Shown here one piece after another: positions 48,536 through 58,962 of a DNA stretch of 64,000 nt. The stretch is from positions 39,509,135 to 39,573,134 of the forward strand of contig JAJKFL010000005.1 of assembly GCA_021186555.1 (NCBI GenBank), written 5' to 3'. The position numbers and the translations under genes were made by a program. Source of the stretch: Reticulitermes speratus (taxonomy: Eukaryota; Arthropoda; Insecta; Blattodea; Rhinotermitidae). The stretch's first letter is position 1; each line of letters starts with the position of its first letter. A model generated the notes under the pieces. The model did no database searches. It was not told the DNA's origin and was given only the letters and a program-made list of their open reading frames with translations.

Positions 48536-49920
48536 CCCCAGTCGATGTACGTAAATGGGAGTCATGTAAGTTGTAAGTGAAACATGACGGGTGCAGTTTT
48601 ACATCTCTTCTGTGAGGTGAAAAGGCTCAAGTTTATAATGACTGTATGTGGGATTGATTAGCAATGTTGAAGAGGAAACTTCTTTCATCACCATGTTGCG
48701 ACTTGCTCTGGGGCCCTCCTGATGATTACTGTGGGCTGTTTCCTTGAAGGCTGCAGCTGAATACTTACCTCCATCTAGGGACAAGATAAGGAATACATGG
48801 AACTTTACCTTCATAGCACCTTGGTCCTTCATTACCATACTTTGGCAATGGCGACTTTCATATTTTATTTAAAGTTACAGGAACAGGTTTAATGCTGCAA
48901 CTTATTGCGAGGCAGTCAGTTGAAGCGAAATAGTGAATATGTCTGCATGTTGCATTTTGTTTGTTCACAGGAGAGTGTAGGGCAAGGGAATGCATCATGA
49001 TGACCTGGATGAAACGTGAAGTCTCAGAGAGGTGTTAGATGCTTTACAAAAAGTAAGTTTTAAAAATGAATTCGAACAAAACTCATAGGTGTTCTTTCTT
49101 CCAATTTGCAATGTCTCGTATTTTGGAAATACAATACAAATTCTGTCAAACCACTATGAACACTGATAATGTGTAACAATCAAAATGTAAGAAGAAGTGC
49201 TTATTCGTAAATCTTGGGCTCTTACTGTTGTATGCTGAATAGTGGCCATAACTGAAATTGGATGTACGAGTATTAGCGGAGAGGGAGTGAAACAGCGAAA
49301 CCTGGCTTTTGCATTACTTGAAACCATGTTTTAAACAATTCTACACACGTTTTTATCAGTCCACCAAATGTTCTATTAGCGACATTATTTATGCCTTGAA
49401 TTTACATTTGTTTATTCTACTACAGTTCCTACATTATACGTTCAAATTGAAAATAAGTTGGCCTGCTACTATCGTGTTAAGTACTTTCAATTGGAAATCA
49501 GGAAGGAAAATTGATTTTCAGTTATAATTTCCTGTCTCGTGTACTGTCTTTATGTACAGATAATGCCTTTGATCTGTGATGCTTACCAGATGATCATTGC
49601 TACATATTGTGTGGCTTTGAGGTCACACTGGCAGATCTGAGCCCTGCATCATAGACAGTCCATGCCTGCAATATACTGCCACAAAACCTGTGTAGTGAAA
49701 AATGACTTTTGATGCAAGCTAGTGTTGTGTTTCAAATTTACTGTGAATTCAACTGGCAAATAGTTTTATTTACGTAATTTCTTTCTGGTTAGGATTCATT
49801 GTAGTGACCGCAAGGTCCACACATATTAATTTGCTGCGTTCATTGTGCTTCACAAGTCTATTGAGAATTAAACAAGCAAGCAGTTTTATTTTAATTTGTG
49901 GTTGCGAGTTGTTTTCCATC
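48536..49920. other. Non-coding stretch
   Basis: No recognisable gene. Contains small frames without domains. Confidence 0.5.
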
Positions 49921-49924
49921 ACTG

Positions 49925-50690
49925 TGAGTTGACCAAAAAGAGGAAAGCAATCTCTGTTCAAGGAAAAGTGGACATTAATAATCCTAGGCGATGTTAGTAA
50001 GGAAACACCTGCTGCCACATTAGGAATTTCGCCTTCAGACACTACAGTTACAAACAGTAAATCACGGAAATGTGTTGTGCAAAATTTGGCAGGTTTTATG
50101 GTCAGAGGATGAGCCATAAACAGTCAACATTCCACGATGTGGATAGTGTGTTGGTCGCGTGGTTTAAACAGGTGACAACCAGCATTGCATTGCAGTGCAG
50201 TGTTCAGTGGCCCACTGTTGAGAGAAATGTCTCTTTGCATTGCCACCAGCTTGGGTGTTAAGAATTTCAGAGTGTCTAATGGCTGGATGTTTTAAAATGG
50301 TGACACACTGTTACAAAACTGTAAGGGAAAGAGTGGGAAAGAGTAGACTATTCAACAGTGGAGTTACGGAGAAAGGCACAGTTGCTGAAAATTATTGAGT
50401 GTTATGAACCTAAGAATGTTGATACTGCTGATGAGACTGGGCTGTTCATCAGGCTTCACCTTATAAGACATTTAGTTTTGAAGGGGATCCATGCAATATT
50501 GGAAAGTATTCCAAGGAGATGAAAACAGTTCTGTTAGTCTGCAAAGCCAATTGGATTGACAAATTCCCACCATTGGTTATTGGGAAGAGTGAAAAGCCTT
50601 GTTGCTTCAGAAATGTCAGAACGTTGCCCACAAAATAATTAGCCAACAGAAAAGCATGGATTACACAGGCTGTTTTTACTGACTGTTGTG
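49925..50690 (+). pseudogene. Tigger/pogo-like transposase relic
   Basis: Fragments in several frames line up with a Tigger-type (CENP-B/jerky-related) transposase. An N-terminal basic start LTKKRKAISVQGK lies near 49931, and RMSHKQSTFHDVDSVLVAWF in the CENP-B-type helix-turn-helix near 50106. NGWMFK follows near 50282. The catalytic-region block PKNVDTADETGLFIRL lies near 50410 (first acidic residue in ADETGLF), KFPPLVIGKSEKPCCFRNV near 50565, and KAWITQAVFTD near 50653. Stops and frame changes interrupt it and the remaining DDE residues were not located. Terminal inverted repeats were not identified. Confidence 0.75.
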
Positions 50691-50737
50691 GGCATTAAGT
50701 GCCAGAATGAGTTCCGACAATAGAAGGGTCATCAATG

Positions 50738-51470
50738 AGTTCAGCCATTCCTGCGTTTTACCGCATCGCTCGGCTCAATAACAGACTCTTTTTTTTATAA
50801 CTGAGGATTTTGCTTACGCTAACGATTTATGGTCTCGATTAGGTCGGGACCTGGAATACCGAAGGCTACAGCTCTAGGAGCGTATAGTCTTTCTAAGTGG
50901 GGAGAATAATTTGTGTTGGATGGCTCCCTGGGATTGGAACCCAGAGAGGAATTTTCACAATTAAAACCTATACACGAGTAATTTAGCCGTACCGCAGGGA
51001 GGAGGAGGGGTTGGGACGTGCCCCGACTTTGTATTATACCCTGGCATTCACCTCACAACTGATGAACAATCACCGAAAAACATCAGTCAATATACTGGAA
51101 AAGCCCCTAGTTAATAGGTGCTAGGCACGATTCGGTGTCGATTTGGCCATCATTTTGGGCCTCTACTTTCTGCTGACCTGTCCCCGTAGCTTTCGCGCTA
51201 AGAGACTTGGACCAGCCCTCGGTCAGCGTAAATATCTGCCGAGTTGCTGAACTAAGTGGTTCCCCACACCAGCTAACTTTGAGTCGTAACTCTCTGTTAG
51301 GGCTCTGATGTGTTCAGCAAAGAAAGGAACTCCCAAATCCTCGTGAATTTGCACGTTACTCATGTACCAAGGTGCACCAGTAGCAATGCGAAGACATTTG
51401 GATTGAATAACCTGCAGCTTTCTGAGGTGGCTGGTGTGTTGCCTGTAGTGAGCCACACCCATCCGGGGAG
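50738..51470 (-). mobile_element. Jockey-like LINE 3' end, inverted copy
   Basis: Minus-strand frame 51462-51223 holds SHLRKLQVIQSKCLRIATGA, then PWYMSNVQIHEDLGVPFFAE and HIRALTESYDSKLAGVGN, the C-terminal end of jockey-like reverse transcriptases. Its 3' UTR (51220 down to 50738) is the reverse complement of 54210-54660. It carries a segment (about 170 bp) that the right-hand copy has lost. Confidence 0.82.
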
Positions 51471-52099
51471 TGCTCTATTCCAAGACAGCAGCGTAAATGC
51501 TGCAGCTGCGGGGGTAACCACACAGCAAACTACCGGGTTTGTGCAAAGTGGAAGGAAGCTAAGGCCGCGCTTTCAAAGCGGACGCCAGCTCCTCGAGTCC
51601 ACACGAACGGTGCAACCGGCCGCTCGGCTTCAGCGCAAGCGACTCGCGCCGAGCCTTCTGCGGAGCAGAAGAGCTTAGGCCCTGAATGGTCTCATGTGGT
51701 GCAATGGGGGCGGGTAGTGAAACCCACCAGCCCATCCCAACCTGAACCCACTCTCAAGCCGGTCACGGCCTCTAAGAAGGGCAAAGCGACCGCAAGCAGG
51801 AAAGAGGGTAAGGCTGCCCAACTGCCATTGAGGGACCTCAAAAATCCCCAATGAAGAAGAAAGTGATGACTGCTAAATCATCGCCTCCACTTAAGAAGCC
51901 TAATTCTGCCTACTTCCATTCCACCTCCCAACCAGTCACCAAACGAGGAGATCTCTGGTCTGCTCGACAACCTACCCGTAAACGCGTGTGTGGAACTGAC
52001 ACGGCGGACCCTCACCTTCAGGTGCAGCACGCACGCGGGCTATCCTGAAAATTTTTATCCTCCTTGTAGCCGAGTATGGCAGCATAGACTAGGGCACAC

Positions 52100-52914
52100 A
52101 GTGCGAAGGCACTACGGCTGGCCTGCTGGAACGCGGATGGAGTTCGAGCAGAAAGATGGAGCTGGATCACTTCCTTTTGTAAGCACGGGGTCGATATACG
52201 CCTCCTGACGGAAACTCACCTCAGATCAGGGCCAGTCTTTCGGCTCGCAAACTATGTTTGCCACCGTACAGACCGGTCTACAGAGGGCGGCGGAACAGCG
52301 ATACTGATCCGCCGGGGTATAGACCACAACGCTATACCCGCCCCCGACCTGACCCATTTGGAGGCAACTGCCATACATGTAATGTTGGCTAGCGGACCGG
52401 TAAAACTCCTGGCGGCTTACCTTTCGCCCTCCCGACTCCTAATCGAAGCGGATCTATCTGCCTGCCTGATCGGAGGGCTTCCAGTCCTGATGGCGGGGGA
52501 CCTGAACTCCAAGCACATGGTTTGGAATTCGAGGCTAATCAAGAAAAGGGCAGGCGCCTGAGTGATTACGCCAATGAATATTCCTGTTTGATTTATGGGC
52601 CGGACACACCTTCCACCATCACATATAACTACTCCGCTACCCCTGATGTCCTACACATAGTAATAACTAAAGACCTAGATATCCCGTTGTATCTGACAAC
52701 GTGCTCTGCACTAAGCTCAGATCACGTACCTGTACTGATCGATACGAGATGTCGATCATCCTTTCTTAATCTCCAGGACCGCTCGGATTTCAGAAGGACC
52801 GACTGGGTCAAATTCCAGTCCTGCCTGGAAGACAGACTTCCGTCCACCCCAAAATTACGTAACGATGTGGAAATCGACACGTGTGTAGAGGAAGTGTCCA
52901 GCGCTATAACATAG
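52100..52914 (+). pseudogene. LINE endonuclease (APE-type) domain, frameshifted
   Basis: LLTETHLRSG near 52203 (catalytic Glu), LPVLMAGDLNSKH near 52480 (catalytic Asp/Asn), TYNYSATPDVLHIVITKD, and SSDHVPVLI (the SDH motif) near 52720 are the ordered motifs of AP-endonuclease-like LINE domains. The frame changes near 52550. A TAG stop at 52912 and a TGA ~20 bases on break the link to the reverse transcriptase. Confidence 0.85.
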
Positions 52915-53079
52915 GCACTAGCAGCGTGAGACACCAGGATACGCCCTCGTGAAGAACCACGACCCCCAATACCGGCAAGTATTCAGGATGATATACGCCT
53001 GAAAAACCGGCTGAGGAGGCAGTGGCAAATCACTAGGGGACTTGCTCGAAAAGCTGAGGTCAACCGCCATCAGCGGTCG

Positions 53080-54204
53080 ATGAACCACCAGCTAAACGAG
53101 TGGCGAAATGAGCAGTGGAGTGACACACTGAAGAGCATCGATCCCGAGGACCAATGGCTGCGGAAGATAACAAAGCGGGTGATGAAAATGCCCACTCACC
53201 CTCTTCCCCTGGTCACACAGGGCGGACCTGTTCTCTCAGATTCTGAGAAAGCCGAAGCATTGGCAGGAAGTCTTGAGGCTCAGTTTCAGCCGGAAAAAGT
53301 CCCGTCGGATCCGGCAGTTATAGGAATTGTTGGCGAGGCGCTGCAAGCATACTCTTATGCACCTGCAAGCGAGCCCAAGTTAACCAACGCAGCGGAGGTG
53401 CAGGAAGCCATCCAGGGTCTCAAGGTCGGCAAGGCGCCGGGCCCAAACGGTGTTCCGAACAGGGCCCTGAAGCACGTTCCGCAGCGAGCTCTCTCTCCCC
53501 TCGCCGTGATATCCTCTTACCTTCACAACAAGACGTTTAAGGCGTCCTTCCAATCCGCCACATTCACCCGTCGTGGCATGCGGTCTGGCGTAGCACAGGC
53601 GGGACTAATCTCTCCCGTCTTGTACAGTCTGTATGTCAATGACATGCCGGTCCCATCCCGCCACGTCAAGCTGGCATTGTACGCGGATGACACGGCAATC
53701 ATTCCCACGTCCCGCAGCCCGGCGCTGGTTGTTAGCTACTTAGAAGCATACTTAAGCGACCTAGAGCGGTGGCTAAGAGTATGGAGTATCAACGTCTCCA
53801 AGAGCAATGCTATGCTCTTCGCGAAGGTAGGGTGGCGGTTCCCCAAGCCTCGACCGGTGCAGCTCCTAGGGTATCTAATCCAATGGGTCAACACAGCCCT
53901 TTATCTTGGAGTGATCCTTGATACACGGATGAACTGGTCGCCTCATATCGTCCAGGTCAGGAAGAAAGCAGCCCAACGACTGGGTCTGATTAGCTCTCTC
54001 CCACGCAGGAGAAGCGGTTTGTCCATAAGAAACGGAGTTCAGCTGTATAAGCAGCTCTTACGGCCCATTATGGACTATGCGTTCCCCATTTGGAGGTCGG
54101 CTGCCTGCAGCCGCCTCAGAAAGCTGCAGGTTATTCAATCCAAGTGTCTTCGCATTATCTTCGCAGATATTTACGCTGACCGATGGCTGACCCAAGTCGC
54201 CTAG
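53080..54204 (+). pseudogene. Jockey-like reverse transcriptase with deleted palm core
   Basis: 374 open codons. The fingers start AIQGLKVGKAPGPNGVPNRA (conserved KAPG-D/N-G), then jumps directly to AVISSYLHNKTFKASFQS. The segment that should hold the LKPGK, FR-P and D-x-x-x-A-F-D (first catalytic Asp) motifs is gone, roughly 130 residues by comparison with the family. Downstream the thumb side is intact: GVAQAGLISPVLYSLYVNDM, ALYADDTA with the YADD catalytic pair at codons 201-204, then LSDLERWLRVWSI and LGVILD. A second deletion removes the C-terminus after SKCLRI. The sequence stays in frame across the core deletion. Not functional. Confidence 0.9.
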
Positions 54205-54724
54205 CGCAAGCTACGGGGGCAGGTCAGTAGATATGTCGAGTCCCAATAGTGGCCAAACCGACACCGAATCGTGCCTAGCACCTAAAACTAGGCGCCATTC
54301 GAATAACCTGACTGAGGTTTTCCGTGATTTTCCTCAGTTGTAAGGTGAATACCAGGGTATAACAAAAAGTAGGGGCACGGACCGCACCCCCCCCCCTGGT
54401 AGGGCTAAATTACTCGTGTGTAGATTTTAGATCCCGCGCGAATTTAATTGTGAAAATGCCACTCTGTGTTCAAATCCCAGGGAGCCATCCAACCAAAGTA
54501 TTCCCCCACTTAGAAAGACTATACACTCTTAGAGCTGTAGCCTTCGGTGTGCCAGGTCCCGACCTAATCGAGACCATAAATCGTTAGCGTAAGCAAATCC
54601 TCAGTTATCGGTAAAGAGTCTGTTATCAAGCCCAGCGATGCGGTAAAACGCAGGAATGGCTAAACAGACCAAGGGACGTCGACTTGCGCGGAGCGCAAGT
54701 CTCCGCCCTTAGTTAGCACTTTGC
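54205..54724 (+). mobile_element. Jockey-like LINE 3' UTR
   Basis: Reverse complement of 50738-51220. Contains GTGCCTAGCACC, a C-run at 54388, and the hairpin GACTTGCGCGGAGCGCAAGTC (54681-54701). Confidence 0.8.
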
Positions 54725-54847
54725 TGGTTGGTTGGTTGGTTGGTTGGTTGGTTGGTTGTTTGGTTGGTTGTTGGTTGGTTGGTTGGTTGGTTGGTTGGTT
54801 GGTTGGTTGGTTGGTTGGTTGGTTGGTTGGTTGGTTGGTTGGTTGGT
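54725..54847. repeat. (GGTT)n microsatellite
   Basis: About 30 units with single-base breaks. It follows directly on the LINE 3' UTR and a related fragment at 25203 shows CCAACCAAC at the same place, so it is probably the retrotransposon's own tail. Confidence 0.95.
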
Positions 54848-54951
54848 AAAAGCCACTCCATATATGCCTATGAAAGAAATCCAAATACGCCTGTGGAAAT
54901 CCTCTAATGTTTCACATTAATAATATTTATGTAGGAAAGGATAAACAAACC

Positions 54952-55034
54952 AATATATATATATATATATATATATATGAATATAATACAGGCCCTATGC
55001 AGGTCACCCTATATATATATAATATATATATATA
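54952..55034. repeat. (TA)n tracts at the mariner left edge
   Basis: Two TA runs (54952-54979 and about 55009-55034). A matching run, 56366-56402, lies at the other side of mariner, so the transposon landed in a TA microsatellite. Confidence 0.95.
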
Positions 55035-56365
55035 CGAGGTCTGTCCAAAAAGTATCCGACCTTGGACCGGGAAAAAAAGTTCTGTATCTGGGTGGTTACA
55101 ATACCTAATCCCCTTCAAAGTAGGCCCCTTGTGACTCCACACACTTAGTCCAGCGGTCCTTCCATCGCTGGAAGCAATTCTGGAAGGCTTGTTTTGGAAT
55201 GGTGTGCAGCTGCGCCGTCGCGTTCTGTATGATGTCCTCGCGGCTGTCAAAACGGGAGCCTTTTAGCGGTGTCTTCAATCTCGGGAACAGCCAGAAATCA
55301 CAAGGAGCCATGTCAGGAGAGTAGGGAGCCTGGCGAACCTGCGGAATGCCGTGCTTAGCCAGGAAAACCTGGATCAGGTGTGATGAATGAGCTGGGGCAT
55401 TGTCATGATGCAGCTGCCAGTTGCGTGCGTCCCACAGCTCCGGTCTCTTGCGCCGAACTGCATCATGAAGATGGCGGAGGACTTCTTGGTAGTACTCCTT
55501 ATTAACAGTTTGGCCTAGTGGTGCGTACTCATGATGCACAACACCCCGGTAATCGAAGAAAACAGTCAGTATCACCTTCACATTGCTCCGAACGTGTCGT
55601 GCTTTTTTGGGCCTCGGGGATGTTGGATGCTTCCATTGTGACGACTGGACCTTGGTTTCCGGGTCATATCCGTACACCCACGACTCGTCACCAGTGATCA
55701 CAGTCTTCAGTTAACTCAGGATCTCTGTTGGCGCACTCCAGCATGTCCTGCGCGACCTCAAGGTGGAGTTGTTGCTGCTCCGGCGAAAGCAGCTTGGGCA
55801 CAAATTTTGCCGCCACTCTTCGCATGCCCACATCCTCAGTTAAAATCGTGTTTGCGGAACCTCTGCTGATCCCAACCTCATCAGCAATTTCCCGGACGGT
55901 CAAACGACGGTCCTCCATGATCAATATCCGCACTTTGTCAATGACATCAGCATTTCGGCTCGTTGGCGGTCTCCCGGAACGCTGGTCACTGTCCGCCGAC
56001 ATGCGGCCATTTTAAAGCGGTCGAACCACTCTTTAATTTGAGTGACCCCCATTGCATCATCACCGAAAGCCTGCTGAATTTTGCGGATTGTTTCCGCTTG
56101 GGTATCCCCAAGTTTCTGACAAAACTTGATGAAGTATCGCTGCTCCAAACATTCTGTCATCTTGAGCGAAACGAGAATGCGACGAACACGTGTTACACCA
56201 CTTCGCTATCTGGCAGCGACAAACGCATCCGGTGGTGTTGCGAGGCAGCAAAAAATCACGCATGCGCTTGAAAGTCCCTTCTACCACTACGCTCAGTTTC
56301 CCCACCCTTTCGCCATTACTTACCGCGGGAAAAAATATAGTCGGATACGTTTTGGACAGCCCTCG
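55035..56365 (-). mobile_element. mariner-family transposon, nearly full length
   Basis: 1331 bp flanked by TA on each side. Terminal inverted repeats 55035-55060 (CGAGGTCTGTCCAAAAAGTA...) and 56340-56365 match at 24 of 26 bases. The interior is a minus-strand transposase. Length, TIR size and TA target fit the mariner branch of Tc1/mariner. Confidence 0.96.
55105..56160 (-). pseudogene. mariner transposase, DD34D, with two single-base frameshifts
   Basis: Three consecutive pieces. 56160 to about 56013 has the first helix-turn-helix (EQRYFIKFCQKLGDTQAETI, IKEWFDRFK). 56002 to about 55725 has the second HTH and linker (GRPPTSRN, LTVREIADEVGISRGSANTI). 55701-55105 is the catalytic part. Catalytic Asp residues are visible in TGDESW, in HHDNAPAH and in YSPDMAPCDFW; the last two are residues 100 and 135 of the third piece, 34 residues apart, the mariner DD34D signature. 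Reading is broken by an apparent one-base loss near 56013 and one-base gain near 55713. All three catalytic residues are preserved, so the copy is young but inactive. Confidence 0.93.
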
Positions 56366-56402
56366 TATATATATATATTTTTATATATATATATATATAT
56401 AT

Positions 56403-58656
56403 ATTCTACGATACAGAATCTCAAGGAGGTACTTTATACTCTTATGTATGCTACAGGCAGAGGCCCTAAAAAACACTTTTGGTATGCTTAGGATGAAGCA
56501 TACAAAGAAGCCTGCCTCCGTGCACAATCCTATGAAACAACCTCCATAAACCCACTTTTTATTTATGCTTATGTTGGAGACTCTAAAGATGTCACTGTGT
56601 GTATTAATACAATTAAGCCTCTAAAGACGCCAATATGTATGCTTTATGTGAGGACTTCTAAATTTGCCACTATATATGCAATTGTTTAAAGTCTTCAGAA
56701 ATTCTGGTCCATAGGTATACATATATACATAATAAAAATCTAAATGTAACAATATATATGACTCCAAAACGACCTTCAGTATATGATTTTTATAGACCAT
56801 CTACAGACGTAAATTTTATGTGCCTGAGAGAGCCTCTAAAGATTCGATTTTATATTTATTAGACTCTCGCTTTTCTCACAATATTTTTCCATATTTCCAT
56901 CCTTGTCCAACAACTCTTCCTTCCTCCCACGTCCTAATTCTTACTGCGTGTTTCAAAATAGAAGTGTTGGTGTTCCCTAAATTGAATTCTGTCGTGTCAA
57001 AAATTTCCCTATCGCGTTCGTTCATTCTTTCATTGCTGAATCAGGAAAAGTGGAGAGAGTGGGGAAGGGGTTTTGCTAGTGTGTTACCTTGTGCTTATCA
57101 AACAGGTTGCTCAGTTTCATACAGAAAACGCAACGGACAACACGATATATGTCGCAACTCACGCGATCAGCCTGTTCAGGGAGGCAACCAGACCAACATT
57201 CTCCTCTGTCGACATAAGGCATTTTTACCCTAGCTCACGTAAATTACAAGCATCACAAGTTGAATAAAAGACAGCTACCTTAATATAAGATTCAATATTT
57301 ATTATATATGCCTTAACATGCATTGACATCAAATATTACACGTGTTTCTTGAGTTGTAGAAAGATAATGTAGATTAAAAATGCTCGGTAATTTGATGATA
57401 CTGGCCAAGAATCTTGTTTCGCATTCGTAAGTTCTGTGTTCTAGTCTTCGTCCAAAGGCTGAATCTCTTGCTTTCAATGATCGCGTGCTATTTCCCTTAG
57501 TTGGAAAGCATTTTTGTCTACTAAAACTATAAATAATATTGTACCTTAAATTTCTATAATGTTTTCCCCATGTGAATTATAATTAATGTATTGAGATATA
57601 ACCTATGTTTTAAGGTGTACTGTGCCTTTGTACCTTCAATTGTACACATAGTAATGAACTAAATAAATAAAACATATGATATACATTCAGCTGTCCACTC
57701 ATTCATCCATCCGGTACACGTCTCTGACAATTTGCCTAATATATTTATGCAATATCTTTTCTGTCGATTTTTCTGTAAGTATGAAGTCAAGTTTTAGTGT
57801 GTGCCAGTCCTTTCCTTTCAAAAAAGAATAAATTACTTTCCCTTTCTACAGAATAAAATACCTGTAAGTACTTTGCAAATACCTACACGTACTTCTTCTG
57901 ACTTCTGTGAAGCTGTTCTTGCATAAAGTAATTCCCGTAAGAACCTTCTTTCCAGTGACTAATATTGTGCCCATAATCTAAAGCATGGAAGAATAAAGAG
58001 TGTGGCTAGGATTAGTTTTATGCAAGGAAGTTTCAGTCTTAACCTGAAGTCTTCTGTGGTTTTGGTCGTCACAAGACATCCTCCGTCTCTATTTCCTTCT
58101 CCTGTCCCTAGCACCGTTCTCTGTAACCTAGTTTCCTCAAAGTTCGCTGTTTTAACGTCATTTGTCAAACTGACTAGTATACCGCATAATTTAATCATTA
58201 TAATTATATTCGATGTTGCTAATGATGACCAATATATATGAGATGAGGCTACGGACTTCTCATCTCTTAGGGACATCTACTATATGTCTGAAAATTTTAG
58301 ATGATAAATTTTACCGCGTGATTTATGTTAGTAGCGAATGTTCCTAATGGCCACAGATTTATAGTTTCCAGCTGGTAATTTATGTAAGAAGGGCAACAAT
58401 GAATATGCTTCAAATTAATATTCAGCTTTTCTGGGTCTCAGCATTTCTTATATTATGGCGTATGGGAGTATTTTCTCACAGACAGGTCCGCATGAATAAA
58501 GGACTGACGGTTCACTGTAAGAATAATGCACGGAATGAAGAATATCGTTACCGAGAACTTATTATTCTGCTTCATATTCTGCGTGTGCCGGATTCGAATT
58601 TCTGTCCGGACGCTGGATACTTGGTTATGATTACGTTTATTTTTTATTGCAAAATT
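56403..58656. other. Non-coding stretch
   Basis: AT-rich. Repeated short phrases around 56560-56800 (CTCTAAAGA, TATATATG) hint at a decayed tandem repeat. The 137-aa frame at 56820-57233 has no recognised domain. Confidence 0.5.
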
Positions 58657-58962
58657 AAATGCTAAGAGCTAAGGCTGTGCCGTGGCTCAAACGGTTAGTC
58701 GCCGGCCTCTTACCGCGAAGGCTCGGGTTCGATCCCGTGTCAGTCTGTGTGGGATTTGTGGTGGACAAAGTGGCACTAGGACAGACTTTTCCCCGAGTAC
58801 TTCGGTTTCCCTGTCAATTTAATTCCACTGGTGCTCCATTACAAGGAAAAACGAAAAAACTAATAATCTTTAGCAAAGGGTTGCACAATAAGCCTTAAGG
58901 CTGCGGTGCGTCCGTAGCATCTGCTGCGGGGCTCTTCATCATAACAAAATGCTAAGAGCTAA
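58657..58962 (+). mobile_element. tRNA-derived SINE copy 1 with perfect 16-bp target-site duplication
   Basis: The element 58673-58946 begins GGCTGTGCCGTGGCTCAAAC (A box TGGCTCAAACGG) and has a perfect B box GGTTCGATCCC near 58728. A tRNA-unrelated body follows (TTTGTGGTGGACAAAGTGGC), then the tail GCACAATAAGCC, AAGGCTGCGGTGC, CATCTGCTGCGGGGC. The 16-bp direct repeat AAATGCTAAGAGCTAA lies at 58657-58672 and 58947-58962 with no mismatch, so this copy is recent relative to the 23913-24187 copy. The tail matches a LINE 3' end in the window (38769-39177). Confidence 0.95.

Larger units (their letters stand above)
51480..54847 (+). mobile_element. Jockey-like LINE, 5'-truncated and internally deleted
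   Basis: In order: the end of an ORF1/gag-like protein (about 51510-51860, with RVHTNGATGRSASAQ and SHVVQWGRVVKPTSPSQPEP in shifted frames), an endonuclease domain, a reverse transcriptase with its core missing, 3' UTR, a GCGC hairpin and a (GGTT)n tail. Several frameshifts and stops show it is dead. Together with the inverted 3' end at 50738-51470 it forms a long inverted repeat with ~500-700-bp arms. Confidence 0.88.

Noticed and set aside
56820..57233. 137-codon frame after mariner
   Set aside because: No domain or repeat relation recognised; length is possible by chance in this composition.
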